Counted from the first letter of the stretch, positions 32,637 through 44,932 are shown. The stretch: DNA of 64,000 bases from Geosiphon pyriformis (GCA_016748015.1 JAAOMT010000664.1:1488756-1552755); one strand, 5' to 3'. The notes: generated by a model from the sequence alone, not told the origin. A program made the numbers and translations.

Positions 32637-33502
32637 TGTTATGGGATGGTTTTCTTGATATATTTTAATTGTTAATCTCTTATTTTAATTGCAATCAGTC
32701 TCTCGTGAGTTTTTTTATTCTATGTGTTGGATATTAATGATAATGTATTGAAGGTTTTTTCTTGATGTTGTGATGTAAGTCTTCTCTTTAATTCTAATTG
32801 TCTTTGTATGTTGTATATTTTTTCCCAGAGACTAATCTGAAATCTACTCACTGTTTGGGGTCTTCTTTGAGGCTATTCTTGCAATTGCCTAATGTGTTTC
32901 TCTAATCTAGAAACACAGAATGTTAATGGCCTTTTTGCAATTTTCCTAAGTATATAATAAAGCTTTTTTAATTTAATTAGTAACCACGTGAATAATTTTG
33001 ATCAGGAATTATTCTTCCAAAGGGTTCAGAGATGGAATGATAGTTTCATTCGCTAGAAAAGATATGTGAATTCTATTGTTAATCTCATAATTGTAATATT
33101 TATTCAATTTATTATTTTTTTATTAATTCTTTTTGAAAAAAATTTTATTTAGATATTTGTTGTTTCTAGTTAAAGCTGTTCTATTTTTCATTATTAAAAA
33201 TTATTGTATATATATATATAATTATTGTTTTACAAAATAATGTCTTGTAATACTCTATTTTTATTATTTCTAAATAATGCTTGCTGTTATTGTAAAATAG
33301 TGCTTGCTGCTTTTGCACGATAATGCTTGCTATTATTGTAAAATAGTGCTTGCTGCTATTGCATAATAGTGTTTACTGCTATTGTAAAATAGTGCTTGCT
33401 GTTATTTGTAAATCATTTCTTTTTATTAATTGTTGCTGTGCTATTTCATAATTGGTTAATTTATATTATTTATAATTCCTATTAAATTCTTAAACTGTAA
33501 CA
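32637..33502 (-). repeat. GyA-1 5' LTR, complete (866 bp)
   Basis: It starts TGTTATGGGATGG and ends AAACTGTAACA. It matches 15913-16642 and the solo LTR 53938-54776. A six-fold 24-bp repeat lies in U3 at 33275-33410. It interrupts the integrase C-terminal region of GyC-2. Confidence 0.9.
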
Positions 33503-34389
33503 ATGGGACAACAAAATCTTAGCCAAAGCAATACATGATGATCAACTAAAACCATATCACCAAATAGCATCATCATCTACCAATAACATTCCACAATTAG
33601 GAGTACAACAAATACTAGTCCAACCAGATGAGATTCCACGAGATCTGGAACCAATCATAATCATTGGACCAAACATGTAAAATCAAACAATAAAAGAGTA
33701 TATAAAAACACAATATATGCGACAAAAGCAACCAAGAAAATGGAAATACCAGATCATATTTACACCATAGCTCAGCAATTATTCTAGGCATTAAATTAAC
33801 AACCATTAGACATGGAAATTATCATTAACAACCAAACAATTTGCTATTCAAACACCAAAAAAAAGACAAAGAATACACCATATCAGTAAATACCAAAGAG
33901 TGATAAAAACTGGTCAAATAACATAATAGAAAAAGTAAGGAACACTTTTGGGAAAATACTTATTAGGGCATTAACAGAAAAACTCACAAAAGAGAATTGA
34001 AAGCAATAGACAGAACAACTTCCAATATAATACTGTTACTACTAGTTAGGTCGAAAGTTGAATATTCAGGAGTTTTATATTGACAAATCCAAAAAAGTAT
34101 TTAACCAAAACATAATACAGCAAATTGAAGAATTTATTGGAAAAAAAACAAACTTAATACTATATGTGAGAACAATTTATCGACTGCACAACATATTTCA
34201 GAACTATCCAGAAATACTGTTACACTCTAACATAGAAACTATAACTATTAATCAATAGGGAAGAATAAATAATGTACAAATAGAAGACATGAAAAATAAA
34301 GTCAAACAAACAATATTAGAAAAAGAAGTATTAGAGCTAATTCAAAATGAAGATTTCGATAGAGCTCAATATTAAAAAGGAGGAGATAA
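33503..34389 (+). pseudogene. GyC-2 integrase C-terminus, ORF3 remnant and polypurine tract
   Basis: The first 160 bases encode the integrase tail, ending at a TAA near 33680. The rest is Lys/Asn/Gln-rich with many stops; a 66-codon open piece (34058-34258) lies where ORF3 is found in GyB elements. The purine tract AAAAAGGAGGAGATAA directly precedes the LTR. Confidence 0.65.
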
Positions 34390-35497
34390 TGTTACTCATA
34401 AAAAGAAAACAGATATAGAGAAATAGTAGACCAATAAGCAAATAGTATATAGCACATGAGCACATTGCTCAGCAATGTAGAGCAATAACAGAAATTATGA
34501 CACATTGCTTAGCAATGTGGAGCGATATTAGAAAATTAGGGCACATTACTTAGCAATATGAGTATTGCTCAAGAAATCATAGCACATTGCTTGGGAATAT
34601 GAGCAATCTCGTAGAACATCAATTATATATATATAGCAGTAGTGTTAGAAGTAGAAAAAGCAGAATTCTTCTATTAGAGACCTCTTAGTTTAAATTTCAT
34701 CTAAGCAACTTTCTATTCACAAATATTAATAAATAATTATTCACTATTTCAACCCACTCTCTACTATCAACACTTCATGTTAATAGTAATTAATACTTAA
34801 CCATACTAGATCAATAGCTCTTAATTACAGTTATTGATGGATTCTAACTTGTGTATTGTCTTGACTTATTTCTTTATTTTCTTCTTTTATTTTCTTTTTT
34901 TTGATTGTATTTGTTGTATACTAACTGATTAAAGATTAAAGCACTGAGTAATTAATGTTACAGATAGCCTGGTAAAAGACCCAGAAATAAGGATAAAATT
35001 ATATATATATTAACAGATAGCTTATCAAAAAGACACGACTGCTAAAATAAACTGGCCACCAAGCTGAAGACAGAAATTGGGAACACCACTCACCAACCAA
35101 CTACTTCATCATTGAATCTCTGTCTATTATACAAAGGACACCAAGGAAATTAAGAAAAAAACAAGGGACAATGAATTATATTGAATACACTGCTTTTATT
35201 TTCTTTATACCATTACATCATGCTAAAATTAGAACAAAGAGAATATTCATATTCTCTGCTAAATTAAACTTAAAAATCCTTCTAACCTTAACTCCCCTTC
35301 TAAACAATAATATTAGCACAGAATTACCGAGGATATAAAACTTGCGAATTAAGTTTTTTATTCTCCGCCCTCTTAATCAAAACCTTCAGATAAAGACAAC
35401 ATACCAATATTACCACCATCAGCCATCAGAGTAGATACTGAGCACCAAGTTACAGATATGTTATTTGATTTGAGACCCCAAATAATCACTTGTAACA
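34390..35497 (+). repeat. GyC-2 3' LTR (1108 bp)
   Basis: Inverted relative of 6256-7172. It starts TGTTACTCATAAA and ends AATCACTTGTAACA, with the palindromic U3 repeat at 34455-34610. It is about 190 bp longer than the GyC-1 LTR because of an extra segment near 35138-35376 that is absent from the other copy. Confidence 0.88.
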
Positions 35498-36297
35498 TCA
35501 TATACAAAAATTTGAATTATGTAAATTAAATATATAAATACCAAAAAAACAAGAAAAAAAAGCTTAAAACACTTTTAATATAGATTTTTTAAACAAAATT
35601 CTGAAACTTTTACAACAATTATTCGAAATAATTTAACAATTCACAATATTAATAAAAATTACAATTGATAAAACAAAGATATAATATAAAAATACAAACA
35701 AAAAAAAGGCAAATAAGAATTTAACTAAAACTGAATATTCTTAATTTTATGAAAGATCAAAGAAAAAAAAATATATGTGTATTCAAATATTTGAAAAAAT
35801 TAAAAAAGCTTTAAACAGCTTAGCTATAGAACTTAATACTAAAAAAAAGATCCTTAAAGTCTTTAAAATATAAAAAAAACTTTTATTAACAAATTGTTTT
35901 TTTAAAATTAGTAAAAAACTAAACTTATAAACATTATATATTGATAATAACAAATAAATATTCAATAAAAAAGCTCTTAAACAATTAGAAAAATTTGATA
36001 AAAAAAACAATTTAATGTTATATTACAAAACAATATACCAATTATATTTAGCATTTAAATATTGTTTAATTATACTATTAAACAATTTATTAAAGACTAT
36101 TATAGTTAATAACATAAAACAAGTAATAAATTTTTAATTTAAAAAACTACAAAAAATAATATTTAACACAATAATTAAACACTATATCAAAAAAATAATT
36201 TTTAAAAATACATATGATTTTACAAAAGCTTAATTTTAAAAAAAAATTATTATTCAAGTAAAAAAAACCAACCTAAAATTATTAAAAAATGTAATTA

Positions 36298-36490
36298 TTA
36301 CATAATAACATAAAAAAACATAATAATACAAAATAACACAAAATAATGCAAAATAATATAAAATAATTCAGGATAATATAAGATAATACACAATAATATA
36401 AAATAATACAAAATAACTAATAATAACATAAAATAACAAGTTATAACATAAAAAAATAAAACAATAGCTAAAATAGCAAGCAATAATTAA
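36298..36490. repeat. Imperfect ~10-bp A/T microsatellite
   Basis: Roughly 18 copies of a unit near aaaataatac, with variants such as aaaataacac and aaaataatgc. It accounts for the spurious Tyr/Ile/Phe-rich minus-strand open frame. Confidence 0.75.
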
Positions 36491-37130
36491 TAATAATAAT
36501 TAAAAACAATTTTATAAAACTAAAAATATATATAAAAGCAAATAATTTTAACAAATAAAAAAATGTAAGATTAAACAAAAATTACTTTTTTTTTAAATAT
36601 CTTTTTTGTAATTTAATAATTTTTTATTTTATTGTTATATATTTTGTATTAATCAAAAAAAATATTATTATTTAATTCAAATATACATAATATTAATATT
36701 TTGATTGTTAGAATCTAATTGTTGGTTTTTTATCTTAGTTTTAAACCAAATACTATAGCATAAATGCTTATAAAACTTTAATAACTAAATTAATTATTTT
36801 TGATTATGATAATTAATAAAATACTAATTTTTTTTTATTTTTTTATTTATTTTTCTTTTATTTTTATTTTTTTTATTTTATTTTTATTTTTTATGAAATG
36901 ATAACATTGAAAATTAATTGTTTGAGAATAGACTTTGTAATAGTTTGGTAAAAAAAAAAAGTTTTCTTTAGATTTAAATATTAATTTTATTTTATTAACT
37001 TACTAAAAAAATAAAAAAAACAATATTAAATCTTAATAATTGTATTTACTAGTTTAGAAAAAAACATAACAATAGCCATGTAATTAAAGAAACAATATTA
37101 TTATGTTTTGTAACAAAAAAACCCATTAAA

Positions 37131-37430
37131 TAAAACTTTAAACAAAAAAAATCTTTAGAAACTAATAATTTACAACATGATTAAAGCCAATTTATTCAAT
37201 TTTTATATTGTTTTTATTATTAAATTATGAACACTAAATATTATAACTATATTTTACCAAATTAATTTATAATAATAGATAAAACTTTAAACAGAAAAAT
37301 TTTTAAAGACTAATAACTTATTTTACTATCAAACTCAATTTATTTAAAAGATTATTTTATTTCTGGTAATAAATCATAAATATTAAACATTATGATTATA
37401 TTTTATCAAGTTTATTTATAATAGTATATA
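37131..37430. repeat. Diverged tandem duplication, ~148-bp unit
   Basis: 37131-37278 and 37279-37430 align throughout: both begin ataaaactttaaaca, share agactaataa(c/t)tta, and end attttacca/atcaa...tttataata. Differences are mostly transitions. Confidence 0.65.
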
Positions 37431-39070
37431 TTTTTTTAAATATAACTTTATCTATATATTTGTTATTATTAGAGTTATTAGAATTAATAAAGCTGGTTTT
37501 TTTTATTATTGGGTTTTTTAATTTTTTAATATTAGATATATTATTAATATTATTATTTTTATTTTTAACTTTATTGTTCTAAAAATAATATTTAATCATA
37601 TTATTATTTTTTAATACTTTTATAGCCAAAAATTCTGCTAACAAATTCATAATTCTAAATCTAATAGTAAGTTTTTTAGACTAATTGTTAAAATTTTTTA
37701 ATATATAAACATATATGTTATAATTTTTTTTATTAAAATAGATTTTTACTCTATTTTTGTTAATATTTATAGTTTTAGCCAAATTAACAATTAGTTTTAT
37801 AATAATATATAGATTTATATTAAAAAAAATAGTTAAGTATATAAACAAATAAAAAAAAATATAATTTTTTTTAATCTTAATAGTCTTATTGTAAATAAGA
37901 AATTAATAAAACAAAGAATGTTTTTTATATATAAATATTTTAATAAAATTATAAAAGATATAAAACTTTAAAAAATATAACTTTAAAGATACAAATAAAA
38001 CTTTAAATATTATATAATTAAATATTTAAAAAAATTTAATTATTATTAAAAAAACCAAAATTTTCATATAAAAATTTGGTTTTTTAAATTTATATTTTTT
38101 ATTAAGATTATATATATTAATTATTTAATATTATATAATTAATTTATTTATTTATTTTTAAATAGAGTTATTAATTTAATTAATAATTTAATTATTAGTA
38201 TATAAATAATAAATTTTCTAACTATAAAAAATTAATTAAAACAAAATTAAACTAATAAAAAAATAATTATTTATTAGATTTTATTGTTTATTTTTTTATT
38301 TTTATTTTTATATATATTTATTTTTTTTATTTTTTTAATTTATATTATTAAAATTAGTTTAAAAAACTATTTGTTTTTATAATTTATTAAATAAAAAAAA
38401 TAATTAAAAAATAAAATAATATTTGTTATTAATTTTAAGAATTATTAAAATAAACATAAAATAATAGCAATAATATTATCTTATTAACAATTATAAACTA
38501 GTCTTTTAACTTTAAAATTTTCAAAAAAGAATTTTTATTAATTGAATTTTTTTTGATTGTTTTTATTATCTTTTAATAGCTTTTTCTCTTGTTATTTATT
38601 AGTTTGTTACTTAAATTCTTAACAATAGTTAATTACACTTAGTTAACACAAATAAATTAAGCAAATAATTTTTAAATAAGACCAAACAATTAATTAAAAA
38701 ATAAATACCCAAAAAAAAATGTTTCAAATTTCAATGTAAACAAAGTAATTAAAACTCATTATTAAAAAAACAATAGAAAAAACAATTTAATGACATTACA
38801 AAAAATACATTTAATAGGATTAAAGAAATGCAAAATACTTTCAATAAACATTGAAAAAAGTATCAAAACCTTTAAACATAAGAATAATCTTTCTTGAATC
38901 TAAAAAACATTGCTAAGCAACTGATTAATATTTTCATCAGTAGCCGACGAATCTTTAACCAATTACGATTTATTTTTCGAACTCTTTGGTTGTTATTTTC
39001 TATCCAAGTGCCTTGATAAACTCAAATTATTGCGATTCAATAATAGGCTTGTTCAAGGATATCAATTAAT

Positions 39071-40899
39071 TCAATAACTCTTAGTATGAACTACCGAAGG
39101 TCCTTTTTCGTTATAATCAACTTTGCTGATGTAACTCTTGCTATTCGTTTCTCCAAAGACAAGCTGAGGAAATGAAACAATCATTAGCAATTAGTCAGGG
39201 TAATTTAGGGAAGTTTAGTCATGAGGCTAATTACTAAATAGGGGTTGATCCAGTTTTCCAAATTGTCAACAAACCTTAGCAACAATTGAAGCACCAAGAA
39301 ATGGGGCCAAATCTGGCCGATCTTTAAAATTCGTAAAATAGTCAGGTATTTTGAGGAACCTCGGTTCCTTTACTGTTTGATGGTCTCCTGCGTTGTCGGA
39401 GAGATTTAAATAAACTTCTAACTCTTTTTGAAGACGTTCCTTGAACCCTATTATTCATAATTTCAAAGAATTTAGTTCTTATTTTTAGACTTACATACAT
39501 TTGCCATGATAAACATCAAACCTTTTAATAACGAAGAACCACCAGTAAAAACTATGTTTTCCCATAAAATACCCCTTTTATCTATTTCGCAACTAGATAT
39601 GGCAAAATAAATAGCATCAGGAAGAGTTGCAAGCCCCCCTTTTCCAACAAGACAAGGAGCAAAAAAAGGTTCAGCGGCTTGAAATCTTTCAGACCCAATT
39701 GTAAACTGAAATTAAAATAAATAATCTTTTCAATGGACATTAAAGTGAATATAAAGAATCAAAAAAATAAGCATTTATGATTTTACTTGTGTTCCCATAT
39801 ATTCTACTTCCTTTCTTTCTTCACCCGTTTCTTCACCGTCAAAGCTCATAAAACCACAAACAGTTTCCTTCATAGCTCTAGCAAAATCAAGGTTGATGGA
39901 GTTGCCATATTCTTGCAAGAGCTTAATATCTGATTGTAGCAGGCTGAGCAAATATTTATCAATGTCTTGTCCTCCTATTGGCAATGTTTGAATTGCATGG
40001 TATTGAACGCTTGTATCTAATATAGGGGTAATATCTATAAAAATGAATGTGATTATTATTGGGAAGACTTTTTTGTAATTTGAAAGAATATATATAGCAT
40101 ACTGTTTTGGGTTAAGTTACCTGTTGTTCCATAACCAACATCTACTACTATTCCGTTGACGCTCCCGCAACCAAACAACGCCATCAATGCTTGATCTGCG
40201 ATATAAAGTGCGGGGGTATTAAAGTGTTCAAAAAAGATTTGAGCAATCCGTTCATACTCCGTCTTTGTCCATCGATTTGGTGTTGTGAGAAGAACCGGAC
40301 ATTCGTTACGAGATCGCTTAATATTGAATTCCTTTAAAAGAATATTTCTCCTTTTTTTTATTGAATTTATCATAAATAGTATCAAAAGAGAGTGAAATAT
40401 GGTTGAGTGACTGTTAGTGAGCATAATAATTACCAAATCCCTTCCAAGTCAGCCCATCTTTTAATTTCACCACGCTCAATCGGAATTAAAGATAAACTCC
40501 CCTTAGTGGGAGGAATGGTTTCTTTATAATATTTTGAGTTTTCAGTGCTATTTAAACCACCGGGAGAAATATCTAGTGCATTTGAGGTTTCTTTTTCCGT
40601 TCCAAGACCATATTTATGTTCAACTTCAGTTGTAAGGAACTATAAAATCAGTCGGCCAAATATAAAAGTAAGAGGGACCACTTATATCTCTTTTAAGAGG
40701 TTTTGTCTGGGTTGATAGAATTGTTTTTATTGCTTGTTGGGAATCATTACTCAATCGTTTAAGAAATGTTTAAGAACTAAATACTTCGACTCACCAAGGA
40801 AGGAACATCAAATATTTCTTTAGGAACCCCTTTGCGCGCTTTAATACGCCAAGAACCATTATCAATGACGACAAAATTTTCTTCTTTAAAAGAAAGCAT
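39071..40899 (-). CDS. Actin-related protein, Arp9/Arp42-like (SWI/SNF-RSC type)
   Basis: Seven exons: 40899-40795, 40639-40434, 40350-40121, 40034-39787, 39705-39495, 39447-39275, 39163-39071. All junctions are GT-AG and phases agree, giving 421 aa. The actin fold is visible: N-terminal MLSFKEENFVVIDNGSWRIK (phosphate loop 1), LTTPNRW and IADQALMALFG (actin-like core), IVVDVGYGTTDITPI (phosphate loop 2), LPIGGQDIDKYL and FTGGSSLLKG. The loops differ from actin: Trp replaces the Gly of DNGSG, and Tyr replaces the Asp of DSGDG. This is typical of divergent nuclear Arps that do not cycle ATP. Fungal Arps of this kind sit in SWI/SNF and RSC remodellers. It shares a 271-bp divergent promoter with the copper-fist gene. 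The Arp9/Arp42 subclass is inference from length and the N-terminus. Confidence 0.9.
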
Positions 40900-41170
40900 T
40901 TGCGCAAAAATTAGTAATATTTAACAGGTGAAAGTTGTATAATTTTTTTGAAGGTGGCTTGGCTGTCAGTATTTTTTGATCTATCAGCTATATCAACTTC
41001 CAACGTCTTAAGTTATCAATTATATCTCATGGTAGGAAACAGCATTAATAAAACGAACATATCGTAAAGAAAGAGCTGACTTAATTTACTCCCTTCTTGC
41101 GGGTGTTACTCCTCAAAAATTGCCGTCATCCGCCATCGTGCGGAGGTTTGCCCTTCTGGGTTTGCCAAAA
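40900..41170. promoter_or_regulatory. Divergent promoter between Arp and copper-fist genes
   Basis: 271 bp separate the two start codons, so both promoters must lie here or overlap. Composition is more balanced than the surrounding deserts. No TATA box is obvious and core elements cannot be placed by eye. Confidence 0.6.
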
Positions 41171-42979
41171 ATGGTTTTCATTAACGGAGTTAAATATGCT
41201 TGGTACGAGCTCTCCTTATATAGAATTGTGTCCATAGAGATTCTTTTTTGCGGTTTGCTGGATTCACTTTAGCCTTGACAGTTGGAAGCAATTACCTTAG
41301 AATTCCTTCACCCTATTTCATTTTGCGAGACGGCTAATTTCCGAAGCAAAAAAATCATATTTTTACTGTAACAGTGCAACGTGTATTAAAGGGCATCGTT
41401 CGACTGCCTGCCATCACTCCGAGAGACCTTTGTTTGTCATTAAACGAAAAGGTCGCCCAATCACTCAATGTGCACACTGTCGTGAACTTCGCAAAACACA
41501 AAAAGTTCATGTCAAATGCACTTGCAACGAGAAGAAAAAAGATGGAGGTATTCCCATAAGATCCGAATGAAATTTAACTTTTTATTGATCGCACATTGAA
41601 CATTATATATAACTAAGACACATCTTATTTGCTGTCAGATTTTCATTTAACAATGAACTTACCAACTCGTGGAATAATTTCACCAAATTGCACATCAAAT
41701 GGAGGTCTTGATCCACAATTTAAAATGGAGGGGAATTTTATGGAGTTGAATCGACAAAATGATCTCGAAGATAAACACTCTGGTGAGAGAAAGATTTAGA
41801 ATTTCCATAGTTGAGGAATGAATTGCCAGGCAGAATTCGAAAATAATCATTATTTTCCATATAATAAATTGAGTCGAAGCTCTTCTTAATCCTTGCCAAT
41901 GCTCGACGGGAGCCAAATGTATTTGCTGTCGGCCAGTCGAACAAAACTCGAATGTTTCAGCTATAGCATCAAATTTTCAGTTTACATCAAATCAATCACA
42001 AATTTATGATGATATTAATAGAATGTATGCTGCCACAACAACAATAGCTGGAACAACTGGGCCTAATCCTAACCAAAATAATCTTATATCGCTTTTACGA
42101 ATTACCTCACCAAATTCTTCATCTTCATCAATATCACCATCCAATACCCCTTTTTCGTCTATTGCGAGTCAAATTTTTGGACAAGTTCCGATGTCTGTCA
42201 TACCACAAACAACTTTTTCATCGCCTCAAAATTCAATTAATTCTTCTGATTATGATCCCAATAAAATCAATCCTATAAATGTTTCTCAGGGTGCTATTAC
42301 CGCCTCTGCTTGGAATGGCTATTCAAGTGATGACGGAATATCGACATCTTTACCTGGATCAACAAATACTTATCATGAAATTCGTCAACCACGTACTAAT
42401 ACGAATGGCCATAGAAGAATCGCATCTTATCCGAGCATTCTTTATCCATCGCCAAAATTAGAATCCCCGAGTTCTTTTCAATTACAAAGTTATACATCGT
42501 ATCAGGAAGAAGACGAAAAATCTATGACTGATGAAAACTCTGTTCTAGGGGAACAATTATGTCACACCAGTGCTGACGATTTGGTGAATATTATATATAG
42601 CTCTTTTCAAAATTGTCCCCCCTCAATGCCCAGTGAAAGTTGTTGTGCTCCTGCCAATTCAACTTCCGTATCTACATGTCATTGTGGTATTGGCTGCGGA
42701 TGTCAGGGTTGTAATACTCATGAGCAGAGAGTTAGCGGTGCTCGTGGATACGAATCTGTTAATCCTTATCAAATTCAAACAGATTTACGAAATGCTAATA
42801 TATTAAATAGAAGAGAAAACTGTTGCTCCAGTTCACAAGCTATTGTTCAACAAGAACATAGTATAATTATTGATGAGGATGGGGTTATGGTCTGTGGCTG
42901 TGGTTGTCGAAAACCGAATACTGAGTGTTCGGATTGTATCAAGAATTTATGCGAGGGTGTGTATTTCAGTTTCCATTAA
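41171..42979 (+). CDS. Copper-fist transcription factor, Cuf1/Mac1-like
   Basis: Exons: 41171-41202, 41375-41547, 41639-41782 and 41874 to at least 42953. All are GT-AG and in phase. Exons 1-2 encode the copper fist: MVFINGVKYACATCIKGHR, then the zinc ligands CX2CX8CXH, the KGRP minor-groove motif, and CAHCRELRKTQKVHVKCTC. Exon 4 starts with a Cys cluster (CQCSTGAKCICC). A Ser/Pro/Asn-rich activation-type region follows, then CHCGIGCGCQGCNTH, whose spacing CXCX3CXCX2CX2H equals the copper-sensing motif described for S. pombe Cuf1. A last cluster is CGCGCRKPNTECSDC. Such factors activate copper (and sometimes iron) uptake genes when copper is low. The 3' end is uncertain: unspliced, the stop is at 42979; splicing from 42957 to 43034 would end in NTC at 43045. 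Confidence 0.93.
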
Positions 42980-43380
42980 AATACCATTTATTTGATTTTT
43001 ATTAATTTCACAATTTCCCAATTTTGCTCACAGAATACTTGTTGAAGCAACCGCCAATATGAAACTTAATATTTCGAAACTTTGCTTCTCGACCGTTGGA
43101 CTCCCCTGATATAACCATCAAGATATCCCTATCATTACACCGCATTCTTTCTATAGAATATACAAAATTATAAATCTGTCCCACATTAATTATCGTGGAA
43201 CGCAAGTATATATATGTATATATTATTCAAAGAAATATTTTGCTTGTATAAAGTTAATCTGAAGAAATTTCCGCGAGTGATTCTTATCAAGTGAAGATAA
43301 TAACTTCATTACATCATTTTAGAATTATTAAACACAAGGAATATTTTATCTCGCATTTTCATATTATCGAATTTTGTAAA

Positions 43381-44932
43381 TCAATCGTCTTCCCTCACGA
43401 TTAAATCAAACGCATAGAAGCTTAACGAGAAATAAACATTGAACCATTGCCAAATATCATTGCTACCTGTTAGGTATCCATAATGACAAAGGAGTATATG
43501 AGTATAAACTGCTATTACAAGTGGCGGGAATAGTGACGTAATTATGGCGAGATATCTTTGGGGCTACAGAATTAAATTAGGGTTAAAAAAATTCTCTAAA
43601 TTGTTTTGTCTAGAAATTTCAAACCTTTTCCTTTTCCCTCGACCTCACATGACTAGAGTATCCCTTTTCTCGAAGTCGTATCACAAGATCGGTAGCTAAG
43701 GAAATGATAATCAGGCGATATGTGAACGATATGAACACTTCAAGTGAAAGAGCTCTTTTTATGGCTGCTATAAATCCAAAAGAATGGAAAATCTTTTGAA
43801 TGTATTCGATGATCACCCCAGGAGAGATACTGTTTGATTTTTCCGGAGTAGAGGAGTGAGATTACAAAATTCGACGTACAGATCATTAATCAATTATGAG
43901 CTCCGACAGTTTGGAAATCCCAAAAACATGTAATACGACGAAAATTTTACTTTAAAGACAATAGTAATGGGAGAGGATAATTCTGAGCGAATAGTTTTTC
44001 CTTGGAATAATCGGGAGATGTTGGCTGATCGCCCCATTCAGATGATATTAGGTGGACACAATAGACCACATAGGCAAACTAGAAAAAGGAAAATATTAAA
44101 TAGGCTGAATAGGAAAACGACTCAAGAATTGAAATTAAGAATATTTTACCATGGCTACTGCTTCAGTGATTAGCCCTTTTCCGGTTGAAAATTGAATCAC
44201 CTGGAGGAAAATGGCCAATGTGATTGATGATCCAATGAGTGTTGCCGAAAATTTATCTATTCCAGGCCTATTGTAAACTTGAACAAGAAAATAGCTTGCG
44301 CAAAGCAAGCCAAGTATCGACACAATCAAAAAATAAATCTGTGCTTAAAAATAGTAGATCAACGAAAAATAGTTAGAAATACCCTCCTATAAGAAATTGA
44401 TCAAACATGCGTCTACATTAAACGCGCCTGCAAGTTGCTTTTGGCTTGTATAATTTTTCGAGTTCCTGAGATGAAAAGTACAGTAGCAAATCCTTCTGCT
44501 AGAATGAATAGGGGAGCGCACCAGCCTAAGAATGTTTGATATGCATTTAAGAAAGCGGGTAATTTCTCGAGATTTTCAGGAGATTGTTGGTTGTTGAAGA
44601 CATTGTAGGTTAAAGACAAGGAATGATAGACAAAGAAGGGAATAAGAAAAGTTTGAGATAATGTAAGAAGTTGGGGCTTAGATTATAAGATTAATAAGAA
44701 TAAAGAAAATCGTAAGGAGACAAACAGAACTTGAACTTACTATAATCCAACCGATACCTTCTTCCTCCCTCCACCAAATAGCTTTAGTGGCGCCTAAGAT
44801 GCTAAAGTAAACCATTAAGGCAAATGAGAGAGCTAAGCCCGCAGGTCTTCCACCTAAGTCGAAGGCCAAAGGGAGCAATATTAAAAGAAAAATAATTCGA
44901 ATACTACTCAAGGTGGTCATAAATGTCAGCAT
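43381..44932 (-). CDS. ICE2: ICE2-family endoplasmic reticulum membrane protein
   Basis: Six exons: 44932-44741, 44676-44424, 44343-44150, 44078-43951, 43829-43649, 43563-43381. Splice sites and phases fit, giving 376 aa. Several hydrophobic segments are visible: IIFLLILLPLAFDLGG, ALMVYFSILGATKAIWW, FLIPFFVYHSLSLTY, LGWCAPLFILAEGFATVLF, IVSILGLLCASYFLV, SSITLAIFLQVIQF, FAYVVYCVHLIS, PPLVIAVYTHILL and WQWFNVYFSLSFYAFDL. The APLFILAEGF block, the FAYVVYC block and the last helix correspond to yeast Ice2. Ice2 works in cortical ER inheritance, lipid droplet-ER contacts and phospholipid synthesis. It is divergent with the sirtuin gene (126 bp between start codons) and convergent with the copper-fist gene. 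The family call is from sequence recall without a database search. Confidence 0.88.

Larger units (their letters stand above)
15913..33502 (-). mobile_element. GyA-1: LTR retrotransposon lacking integrase, interrupted by GyB-1
   Basis: Minus-strand element with a complete 5' LTR at 32637-33502 and a 3' LTR at 15913-16642 that lacks about its outer 115 bp. Internal parts are Gag (30936-32600 and 20750-21078), protease (20282-20665), CxxC module, dUTPase, RT and RNase H (17000-18350) and the end of ORF3 (16643-16900). RNase H passes directly into ORF3-like sequence, so an integrase of about 2 kb is absent. The 9.86-kb GyB-1 element sits inside the Gag CCHC knuckle. Confidence 0.85.
33503..35497 (+). 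mobile_element. GyC-2: 3' remnant of a plus-strand LTR retrotransposon
   Basis: From the GyA LTR onward the plus strand encodes the end of integrase: DNKILAKAIHDDQLKPYHQ and DEIPRDLEPIIIIGPNM parallel DDKILAKVVHEDRLKYYN and PEDIFQNLEPIVVI in GyB-3. About 700 bp of ORF3-like sequence with stops follows, with a polypurine tract (34374-34389) and the 3' LTR. Everything upstream of the integrase C-terminus is missing, and the left flank of GyA-1 is LINE sequence, so this is a rearranged remnant. Confidence 0.82.
35498..38900. other. A/T desert, no gene recognised
   Basis: About 3.4 kb of extremely A/T-rich DNA. Open frames are short and low in complexity (35783-36010, 36298-36483). It contains a microsatellite-like tract (36298-36490), T-rich runs (36830-36900) and a diverged 148-bp tandem duplication (37131-37430). 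It may be fully decayed transposon sequence. I see no recognisable protein motif and no mitochondrial gene. Confidence 0.6.

Noticed and set aside
33275-33410. CRISPR-like regular repeats
   Set aside because: The repeats are head-to-tail without unique spacers, lie inside LTR U3 regions and recur in every LTR of the family.
36298-36483. Minus-strand open frame rich in Tyr, Ile and Phe, resembling a membrane protein
   Set aside because: Produced by an A/T microsatellite; no conserved sequence.
35498-38900. Possible mitochondrial DNA insertion because of the extreme A/T content
   Set aside because: No mitochondrial gene motif was recognisable.
41070-41079. aaagagctga, fits the degenerate Cuf1 copper-response element upstream of the copper-fist gene
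   Set aside because: The motif is too degenerate to be informative in A/T-rich DNA, and only one copy was seen.
43008-43205. 65-codon minus-strand open frame considered as the last exon of ICE2
   Set aside because: No splice acceptor precedes it, and ICE2 already has a matching final helix and stop at 43381 without it.
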